From Pseudomonas sp. B21_DOA (GTDB taxonomy: Bacteria > Pseudomonadota > Gammaproteobacteria > Pseudomonadales > Pseudomonadaceae): DNA of 64,000 nucleotides. Location: positions 2,294,001 through 2,358,000 of the forward strand of contig CP086683.1 in NCBI GenBank assembly GCA_030544685.1. The letters are read 5' to 3'. Under the pieces are notes generated by a model that worked only from the letters and a program-made list of their open reading frames with translations, was not told the origin of the DNA and did not search any database. This document shows, piece after piece, positions 57,031 through 64,000 of the stretch. The first letter of the stretch is position 1; each line of letters begins with the position of its first letter. Position numbers and translations under genes: made by a program.

Positions 57031-57131
57031 TGTGGCGAGGGATTTATCCCGCTGGGTCGCGAAGCGGCCCCGCTCTAAAAATCAAAAGCGGGACTGCTAC
57101 GCAGCCCAGCGGGGATAAATCCCTCGCCACA
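57031..57131. repeat. REP-like pair (GGCGAGGGATTTATCCC family)
   Basis: Inverted pair matching the one at 45721, enclosing GC-rich spacer. Between the collagen-like gene and the CopD-like gene. Confidence 0.8.
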
Positions 57132-57161
57132 ACTGTGTTCACAGCAGAAAAATAGTGCGAT

Positions 57162-57626
57162 TCAGAGCATCGGTCTCGCCGCCGCCACCGCCACCAGCAC
57201 CAACCCGACCAGCAGATTAAGCCCCACTACCCGGCGAATCCGCCCCAGCACTGCCGCACCCGCCGGCCAATCCTTCGCCTCAACCGCCGTGCGTAACTCC
57301 GGTAGCATCAACCCCTGAATGCGGATGAACAGCGCCGTCATCACCACATACAAACCGATCATCACCTGCACATACTTCGGCACGGTTTCGAAGCCGACCT
57401 GCTGTAGATGCAACATGCCCACGCCGCTGATCGGCAACAGGATCACCGCGACCCAGACCCAACGGAAAAAACCTTGAAACACTTCCACCCACAGGGTCAG
57501 TCGAGCGGGGCCGTCCAGCGCCTTCACAGCCGCAGGGCGCAAGACCATCCAGGCGAAAAACATACCGCCGACCCACACCAATGCGGCGAGGACATGCAGG
57601 GGGTAAACGAGGCTAAAAGGTGTCAT
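57162..57626 (-). CDS. CopD-domain-like membrane protein
   Basis: A 154-aa inner-membrane protein with four hydrophobic segments (LVYPLHVLAALVWVGGMFFAW, VWVAVILLPISGVGML, VMIGLYVVMTALFI, LLVGLVLVAVAAA). HVLAALVWVGGMFF matches the CopD/DUF family. ATG 57626 chosen. Possible copper or haem role; uncertain. Confidence 0.78.
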   Translation of the reverse strand: MTPFSLVYPLHVLAALVWVGGMFFAWMVLRPAAVKALDGPARLTLWVEVFQGFFRWVWVAVILLPISGVGMLHLQQVGFETVPKYVQVMIGLYVVMTALFIRIQGLMLPELRTAVEAKDWPAGAAVLGRIRRVVGLNLLVGLVLVAVAAARPML

Positions 57627-57687
57627 TCGGGCACTCCGTTCTGCGCAGGATCGATTAGGCAGGTATGATAGCCGCCGAATCAAACCA

Positions 57688-57703
57688 CTGAAAATTTATC
57701 CAG
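57688..57703 (+). promoter_or_regulatory. Possible LexA (SOS) box upstream of dinG
   Basis: CTGAAAATTTATCCAG fits CTG-N10-CAG with AT-rich centre, 22 bases before ATG 57725. Weaker than the recA and dinB boxes in the second half (TATCCAG). Confidence 0.6.
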
Positions 57704-57724
57704 CGTTTTTGCGCCCGACACTCA

Positions 57725-59868
57725 ATGATCAGCACTGAACTCAAAACCACGATCCAGGGCGCCTACTCGCGTTTTCTAGAGGCCAAGAGCCTCAAGCCGC
57801 GTTACGGCCAGCGCCTGATGATCGCCGAAATCGCCAAGGTCCTCGGGGATATCGATACCGACGATGAAGGCCGGCGCAGTGGCGACCCCGCGATTGTCGC
57901 GGTGGAAGCCGGCACCGGTACCGGCAAGACGGTGGCGTACAGCCTGGCGGCGATCCCTACGGCGAAACTGGCCGGCAAGCGTCTGGTAATTGCCACCGCG
58001 ACCGTCGCCCTGCAAGAGCAGATCGTCTACAAGGACTTGCCTGACCTGATGCGCAACAGCGGGCTGAATTTCAGTTTCGCCCTGGCCAAGGGCCGTGGCC
58101 GCTACATGTGCCTGTCCAAGCTCGACATGCTGTTGCAGGAAGGCCACGCGCAAACCGCCACCGCGCAACTGTTCGAGGAAGAAGGCTTCAAGATCGAAGT
58201 CGACGAGGCCAGTCAGAAGCTGTTCACCAGCATGATCGAAAAGCTCGCCGGCAATAAATGGGACGGCGACCGCGACAGCTGGCCGAACGCGCTGGAAGAC
58301 GCCGACTGGGCGCGCCTGACCACCGATCACAGCCAGTGCACCAATCGTCATTGCCCGAACTTTGGCCAGTGCGCCTTCTACAAGGCCCGCGAAGGCATGG
58401 GCAAGGTCGATGTGATCGTCACCAACCACGACATGGTCCTGGCTGACCTGGCATTGGGCGGCGGCGCCGTGCTGCCGGATCCGCGCGACACCATTTACGT
58501 GTTCGACGAAGGCCACCACCTGCCGGACAAGGCCATCGGCCACTTCGCTCATTACACGCGCTTGCGCTCCACCGCCGACTGGCTGGAGACCACCGCCAAG
58601 AACCTGACCAAACTGCTCGCGCAGCATCCGCTGCCGGGCGATCTCGGCAAGCTGATTGAGCAGGTGCCGGAGCTGGCGCGGGAGATCAAGACCCAGCAGC
58701 AGTTCATGTTCACCGCCTGCGAGCAGATCGCCGATTTCAAACCCGGCGAAGATGTCGAAGGCCGCGAGCGCCCGCGTCATCGCTTTGTCGGCGGGGTGAT
58801 TCCCGAGGACATGCGCGAGATGGGCATCGAGCTGAAAAAAGGCTATTCGCGCCTTAACGACCTGTTCCAGCGCCTGACCGACCTGCTCAAGGAAGGCATG
58901 GATGGCGAGGTCAATATCGGCATCGCCAGTAATCAGGCCGAAGAGTGGTATCCGCTGTTCGGCAGCCTGTTGTCCCGTGCTTCCGGCAATTGGGAACTGT
59001 GGACCGCGTTCACCGCCGAAGACCCGGAAGACAGCCCGCCGATGGCGCGCTGGCTGACCCTGGCCGAAAGCGGCTCGCTGTTCGACATCGAGGTCAACGC
59101 CAGCCCGATTCTGGCGGCGGAAACCTTGCGTCGCAGTTTGTGGAACGTCGCGTACGGTTGCCTGGTGACCTCGGCGACGCTGACGGCGCTGGGCACTTTC
59201 GACCGTTTCCGCATGCGCGCCGGTCTGCCGAAAAAGGCTGTCACGGCGGTGGTGCCGAGCCCGTTCCACCATGCCGATGCCGGCGTGCTGCGCGTGCCGG
59301 ACCTGAAGGCCGACCCGCGCGATGCCGCCGCCCACACGGCGGCGATCATTCGCGAGCTGCCCGATCTGGTCGAAGGGTCGCGCGGCACGCTGGTGCTGTT
59401 CTCCTCGCGCAAACAGATGCAGGACGTATTCGACGGCCTCGACCGCGATTGGCGCAAGCAAGTGTTCATTCAAGGCAATCTGTCGAAACAGGAAACCCTG
59501 AACAAGCACAAGGCGCGGGTCGATGGCGGTGATTCCAGCGTGCTGTTCGGGCTGGCCAGTTTCGCCGAGGGGTCGATTTGCCGGGTGCCTACTGCGAGCA
59601 CGTGGTGATCGCCAAGATTCCGTTCTCGGTGCCCGATGATCCGGTTGAGGCCGCGTTGTCGGAGTGGATCGAGGCGCGCGGCGGCAATCCGTTCATGGAA
59701 ATCTCTGTGCCCGATGCCTCGCTGAAACTGGTTCAGGCCTGCGGCCGTCTGCTGCGTACCGAAGAAGACCGCGGCACCATCACTTTGCTCGACCGGCGTC
59801 TGGTCACTCAGCGCTACGGCAAGGCGATCCTCAATGCGTTGCCGCCTTTCCGTCGTGAAATATCCTGA
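57725..59868 (+). CDS. dinG: ATP-dependent DNA helicase DinG, frameshifted near the 3' end
   Basis: About 714 aa when repaired. 5'-3' FeS helicase of the XPD/DinG group. Walker A is EAGTGTGKT (residues 61-69), the DEAH-type box is FDEGHHLPD, and the FeS-cluster Cys include MCLSKLD and SQCTNRHCPNFGQC. The C-terminal helicase motif QACGRLLRTEEDRG is in the second frame. The break is at G run 59569-59572; one added G gives SFAEGVDLPGAYCEHVV. Unwinds R-loops and forks; SOS control is suggested. Confidence 0.92.
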
Positions 59869-59962
59869 GACTCGGGTGGGCCGATTGGCCCACCGCGTTG
59901 TCTATCTCTCTGCCACCGCTGTTCCACTGGCCTTGACTGGTCGTTAGGAGAACTCCGTTCTT

Positions 59963-62431
59963 ATGATCCGCCGTTCGTTGCCCGCTGTTTTCGCCTTGAT
60001 CTTTGCCGCGCCGCTGCTGGCCGCGCCCGCCGGTCAGCAGACGCTGTTCAACTTCGTACGCCCGGCCGACGTGGTCAAGGTCGTCACGGAAAACGCCGAC
60101 TTGCCGCAGGCCAATGCCGAACAGACCGCGGAAGGCGAAGTGCTGCGCCGGGTGACGTTCAACCCGGTCGCCCGGCCGACCTTGCGCCTGACCCCACAGA
60201 CTGGCGCCTGGGACTGGTCGCAGTCCGGCATGATGAGTTTGCGTCTGCAGAGTGCGATGAACTGGGCGGTGACGGTTTATGTGCAGATCCAGAGCAACGA
60301 TGGCCGCACCCTGGTCAGCCGCGTCGATCTGCCGGCCGGCCCCGCGCAGACCTTGCTGGTGCCGCTGGTGGCTTCGACGCCACTGAGCCAGGGCATGAAA
60401 GCCGGGCCGCCGATGCCGATGACTGTCGATGGCCAACGCATTCTGCTGGCCAGCAGCACCGGCGAGATCGACCGCAGCCAAGTGGTTTCGGTGAGCCTGT
60501 CGATGGATCAGCCGAACGTTGCGCAGAGCCTGTTGCTTGAGCGGTTCGGCGTGCAGGACGGCGAATCGGTGACGAAGGCGGTGTACGGCAATCTGGTCGA
60601 CGCTTACGGGCAATCGACCCGCAGCAAATGGCCGGAAAAAGTCAGCAGCGACGAGCAACTGAAAAACGCCGCCAGCAAAGAGCAGCAACAACTGAACAGT
60701 TGGCTGGCCGAGCGCGAAAAGTCCTCGCTGGACAAATTTGGCGGCTGGAATAAAGGCCCGGCGTTCAAGGCCAGCGGTTTCTTTCGCACGGAAAAACGTG
60801 ACGGCCGCTGGTATCTGGTGACCCCTGAAGGCCACCCGTTCTATTCGCTGGGCGTCAACACCGTCAGCGCGCAGGTCAACCAGACCTACGTGGCTGGTCG
60901 TGAGTACATGTTCGAATCGTTGCCGAAGAACGACGACCCGCTGGCCGCGCATTTCGGCGAGGGCGACAACCGTGGCGGCAACGGTGCCGATCAGGGCCGT
61001 GGCTACGGCAACGGCCGCTGGTACGACTTCTATGGCGCCAATCTGCAACGCCTGTACGGCGAACCGTGCAAGGCCGACAGCGACAACAAGGCCGGGATTG
61101 CCGAAGCGGCGAAGGCGGGGGCGGCTGAGGCCGGCTCGGTGCAGGCTGCTGAAACCGCAGCGGTGCCTGTTGAGCCGAAATCCGGTATTGCCGAAGCGGC
61201 GCAGACTGACGCGGTGCAAGCGTCCAGCGAGGAAACCGCCCCGTGCACAGCCACAATGGATGAAGAACGCTGGACCCGCCATACCCTCGATCGGCTGCAA
61301 GCCTGGGGCTTCAACACGGTGGGCAACTGGAGCGCGCCGTCGCTGGCGGATGCTGAGCGCGTGCCGTACACCTTGCCGCTGTCGATCGTCGGCGATTACG
61401 CCAGTATCAGTACGGGCAGCGATTGGTGGGGCGGCATGCCGGATCCGTTCGATCCGCGTTTCGCCATGGCCACCGAGCGTGCCGTGGCCATTGCCGCCCG
61501 CGATCACCGCGATGATCCGTGGCTGATCGGTTATTACGCCGACAACGAACTGGCCTGGGCCGGCCCTGGCGACGATCCGAAGGCTCGCTACGCGCTGGCC
61601 TACGGCACGTTGAAAATGACCACCGACGTGCCGGCCAAGCGCGCCTTTCTCAAGCAACTGCGCGACAAGTACCGCAATCAGGCCGGGCTGTCCAAGGCCT
61701 GGGGCATCGAGTTGCCGGCATGGGAATTGATGGAAGACCCTGGCTTCGTGCCGCCGCTGCCAAACCCGGAGCATCCGGAGATCGAAGCGGATTTCAAATA
61801 CTTCCAGAAGGTCTTCGCCGATACCTATTTCAAGACCATTTCCGATTCGCTGAAATGGCACGCGCCGAACCAGATGCTGCTTGGCGGCCGCTTCGCTATC
61901 AGCACGCCTGAGGCCGTGGCGTCCTGCGCGCAGTATTGCGATGTGTTGAGCTTCAACATGTACACGCTCAAGCCGCAGGACGGCTACGACTTCGCCGCGC
62001 TGGCAGCGCTGGACAAACCGCTGCTGATCACCGAATTCAACTTCGGCTCAGCTGACCGGGGCCCGTTCTGGGGCGGCGTGACGCAACTCGCCAAGGAAGA
62101 AGATCGCGGCCCGGCCTATGCCAACTTCCTCAAACAGGCGCTGAGCGAACCGTCGATTGTCGGCGTGCACTGGTTCCAGTATCTCGACCAACCGGTGACC
62201 GGGCGTTTGCTCGACGGCGAGAACGGCCATTTCGGTCTGGTCGGGGTGACCGATCTGCCTTATCAGGGTTTTGTCGAGGCAGTGCGCAAAAGCAATCTGC
62301 AGGCGCTCGAGCAACTGGGCAAGGAGGCGCAGAAAACCCCGGCGGCGGAAGTTGAAGGCGGGCGCAAGGCCGAGGCTGGCAATGCGCCGGGGGCTGCACA
62401 GGCGGGTGGGCATTCGGGGAATGGTCACTAG
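59963..62431 (+). CDS. GH50/agarase-like secreted glycoside hydrolase
   Basis: An 822-aa protein with a signal peptide (SLPAVFALIFAAPLLAAPA). The beta-barrel half shows YLVTPEGHPFYSLGVN at ~290, the acid/base-like Glu in YYADNELAW and the nucleophile-like Glu in LLITEFNFGS. This is like beta-agarase/GH50 proteins, though Pseudomonas hosts rarely use agar. An Ala/Glu-rich insert sits at about residues 375-430 with GIAEAA twice. The C-terminus is a low-complexity Ala/Gly tail. Substrate unknown. Confidence 0.8.
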   Translation: MIRRSLPAVFALIFAAPLLAAPAGQQTLFNFVRPADVVKVVTENADLPQANAEQTAEGEVLRRVTFNPVARPTLRLTPQTGAWDWSQSGMMSLRLQSAMNWAVTVYVQIQSNDGRTLVSRVDLPAGPAQTLLVPLVASTPLSQGMKAGPPMPMTVDGQRILLASSTGEIDRSQVVSVSLSMDQPNVAQSLLLERFGVQDGESVTKAVYGNLVDAYGQSTRSKWPEKVSSDEQLKNAASKEQQQLNSWLAEREKSSLDKFGGWNKGPAFKASGFFRTEKRDGRWYLVTPEGHPFYSLGVNTVSAQVNQTYVAGREYMFESLPKNDDPLAAHFGEGDNRGGNGADQGRGYGNGRWYDFYGANLQRLYGEPCKADSDNKAGIAEAAKAGAAEAGSVQAAETAAVPVEPKSGIAEAAQTDAVQASSEETAPCTATMDEERWTRHTLDRLQAWGFNTVGNWSAPSLADAERVPYTLPLSIVGDYASISTGSDWWGGMPDPFDPRFAMATERAVAIAARDHRDDPWLIGYYADNELAWAGPGDDPKARYALAYGTLKMTTDVPAKRAFLKQLRDKYRNQAGLSKAWGIELPAWELMEDPGFVPPLPNPEHPEIEADFKYFQKVFADTYFKTISDSLKWHAPNQMLLGGRFAISTPEAVASCAQYCDVLSFNMYTLKPQDGYDFAALAALDKPLLITEFNFGSADRGPFWGGVTQLAKEEDRGPAYANFLKQALSEPSIVGVHWFQYLDQPVTGRLLDGENGHFGLVGVTDLPYQGFVEAVRKSNLQALEQLGKEAQKTPAAEVEGGRKAEAGNAPGAAQAGGHSGNGH

Positions 62432-62452
62432 GTTTCAGATCGCGTTATCGTT

Positions 62453-62530
62453 CTTCGCGAGCAGGCTCGCTCCCACAGGGGATCTCCGCTGCTGTTGAGA
62501 TCCAGTGTAGGAGCGAGCCTGCTCGCGAAG
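62453..62530. repeat. REP pair (GAGCctGCTCGCGA family), reversed arrangement
   Basis: Two REP units with orientation reversed relative to most, in the 208-base gap between the glycoside hydrolase and the EstB-like gene. Confidence 0.8.
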
Positions 62531-62639
62531 GATCACCATAAATTGCCGATCAACCGTCTGGCCCGCGCCTGTTCCCAAATCCCTCAAGGGCTGGAACAAT
62601 GCGGGCCACTTTGTAGAGCGTTTTCGCGGGGAGTTGCGG

Positions 62640-63785
62640 GTGCAGTTTCAGGGACATTACGAGCTTCAATTCGAAGCGGTGCGCGAGGCTTTCGCCGCAC
62701 TGTTCGACGATCCCCAGGAACGCGGCGCAGCCTTGTGCATCAAGGTCGGTGGAGAAACCGTTCTCGACCTCTGGTCCGGTACAGCCGACAAGGACGGCGC
62801 CGAAGCCTGGCACAGCGACACCATCGCCAACCTGTTCTCATGCACCAAGACCTTTACCGCCGTTACCGCGCTGCAACTGGTGGCCGAAGGCAAGTTGCAA
62901 CTCGACGCCCCGGTTGCCCGCTACTGGCCGGAGTTCGCCGCCGCCGGCAAAGAATTCGTCACCCTGCGCCAATTGCTCTGCCATCAGGCCGGCCTGCCGG
63001 CCCTGCGCGAACTGCTCGCCCCTGAAGCCCTGTACGACTGGCAAACCATGGTCGACGCCCTTGCGGCCGAAGCCCCATGGTGGACGCCCGGCACCGGTCA
63101 CGGTTATGCCGCGATCACCTACGGCTGGCTGGTCGGCGAATTGCTGCGCCGCGCCGACGGTCGTGGGCCGGGCGAGTCGATCGTCGCTCGGGTCGCTAAG
63201 CCGTTGGGCCTGGATTTCCATGTGGGCCTGGCCGACGAAGAGTTTCATCGCGTGGCGCACATCGCCCGTGGCAAGGGCAACGCCGGCGACGCTGCGGCTC
63301 AGCGCCTGCTGCAAGTGACCATGCGCGAACCGACGGCCATGACCACCCGCGCTTTCACCAATCCGCCGTCCGTGCTGACCAGCACCAACAAGCCGGAATG
63401 GCGACGCATGCAGCAACCGGCGGCCAACGGCCACGGCAACGCGCGCAGTCTCGCCGGGTTCTATGCCGGCCTGCTCGATGGCTGCCTGCTCGAGAGCGAG
63501 ATGCTCGAAGAGCTGACCCGCGAGCACAGCCTCGGCGACGACAAGACTTTGCTCACCCGCACTCGCTTCGGCCTCGGCTGCATGCTCGATCAACCGGACG
63601 TGCCCAACGCCACCTACGGCCTCGGCCCGCGCGCGTTCGGCCATCCGGGAGCGGGCGGCTCGATCGGTTTTGCTGATCCTGAGCACGATGTGGCTTTCGG
63701 TTTCGTGACAAATACCCTGGGGCCTTACGTTTTGATGGATCCGCGCGCGCAAAAGCTGGCGCGGGTGCTTGCCACTTGTCTGTAA
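62640..63785 (+). CDS. EstB-like serine hydrolase (beta-lactamase class C fold)
   Basis: A 381-aa esterase/beta-lactamase-like enzyme. The catalytic S-x-x-K is SCTK at residues 67-70 (LFSCTKTF), the Tyr is in GYAAITYGWL, and the HxG-like box is HPGAGGSIGF near the end. GTG 62640 is preferred, as it gives MQFQGHYELQFEAV with a GGGGAG site; TTG 62634 is two codons earlier. Substrate unknown, probably an ester. Confidence 0.88.
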   Translation: MQFQGHYELQFEAVREAFAALFDDPQERGAALCIKVGGETVLDLWSGTADKDGAEAWHSDTIANLFSCTKTFTAVTALQLVAEGKLQLDAPVARYWPEFAAAGKEFVTLRQLLCHQAGLPALRELLAPEALYDWQTMVDALAAEAPWWTPGTGHGYAAITYGWLVGELLRRADGRGPGESIVARVAKPLGLDFHVGLADEEFHRVAHIARGKGNAGDAAAQRLLQVTMREPTAMTTRAFTNPPSVLTSTNKPEWRRMQQPAANGHGNARSLAGFYAGLLDGCLLESEMLEELTREHSLGDDKTLLTRTRFGLGCMLDQPDVPNATYGLGPRAFGHPGAGGSIGFADPEHDVAFGFVTNTLGPYVLMDPRAQKLARVLATCL

Positions 63786-63898
63786 AGCTTCAACAAAGGT
63801 TCCAGGGTCGGAACCTCGAAGGGATTTTCGTTTCAAAACGGCTGTTTATCCGGGCGAAAGTGCTCTGATTTTTCATTACTTCATTTTGTGGATTTTCA

Positions 63899-64000
63899 AT
63901 GTCATCTAAAAAGACCCTCGCCTTGGCCCTGTGTGTAGCGATCACCGGTTGCGCACAGAACCCGAAAAACGATGCAGACGGCGGCAGTTGGTGGCCGTTC
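63899..64000 (+). CDS. Small lipoprotein, 3' partial
   Basis: Reading frame from ATG 63899 to the window's end. Signal and lipobox are visible (TLALALCVAITGCAQ) followed by DADGGSWWPF. It resembles the start of OmpA- or WWPF-type Pseudomonas lipoproteins, but the rest is outside the window. Identity beyond lipoprotein is not supported. Confidence 0.65.
   Translation, partial: MSSKKTLALALCVAITGCAQNPKNDADGGSWWPF

Noticed and set aside
59831..61861. A 676-codon minus-strand frame opposite the agarase-like gene
   Set aside because: Antisense shadow: no SD, no domain, while the plus frame has a signal peptide and catalytic motifs.

Overview
The window is a chromosomal segment of a fluorescent Pseudomonas (P. 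fluorescens group). The evidence is the gene order cinA-recA-recX followed by relatives of PAO1 genes PA3611, PA3606, erdR and dgkA, the divergent finR/fprA pair, the mprF-acvB operon, two initiator tRNA genes, and many REP/REPIN repeats of the kinds common in this group. Coding sequences are GC-rich with Pseudomonas-like codon use throughout. No insertion sequence, integrase or CRISPR array was seen.

Layout. 1-7142: right end of a contractile-tail (R-type tailocin or Mu-like tail) cluster in the mutS-cinA/recA hotspot. It holds baseplate genes (gp45, gp46, gp47 and gp48 types), two successive tail-fibre plus chaperone cassettes, a GH19 endolysin and an Rz spanin with a nested Rz1. 7210-9328: cinA, SOS-controlled recA, recX. 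9386-13707: LOG-family protein, small RHH-like protein, PA3611-like secreted protein, tapT, erdR, dgkA. 13704-21000: finR/fprA, trmO, an rhlG-like reductase, a YehS-like protein, a pseudouridine synthase, a GNAT acetyltransferase and rimO. 21282-28325: kup, a DUF3077 gene with an unusual structured upstream region, and the mprF-acvB lipid aminoacylation operon. 28604-33110: two tRNA-fMet genes, dinB, a lipoprotein and proS. 33240-37933: ampG, an alkyltransferase-like protein, a DUF481 protein, a cold-shock protein and dcd. 37978-48585: a four-enzyme DNA-repair set (Lhr-type helicase, PdeM, ATP-dependent ligase, beta-CASP exonuclease) split by a basic-amino-acid ABC transporter operon. 48857-64000: penicillin-acylase-type lipoprotein, isochorismatase-like protein, two SEC-C-type proteins, two tandem OmpA-like lipoproteins, a collagen-like secreted protein, dinG, a GH50/agarase-like protein, an EstB-like serine hydrolase and the start of a lipoprotein.

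Functional themes. DNA repair and SOS is dense: recA, dinB and dinG each have a CTG-N10-CAG LexA box, and the repair cluster and the ATL protein add to it. The lytic tail cluster lies directly upstream of recA. A second theme is the envelope: mprF/acvB, ampG, OmpA-like lipoproteins and the spanins.

Caution on sequence quality. At least 19 single-base-type frameshifts interrupt genes that are otherwise well conserved, and nearly all lie in short homopolymers that look one base short. I treat these as probable sequencing errors and give the full gene span across each break. Products there were read by joining two frames, so any pseudogene conclusion from this window should be made cautiously.
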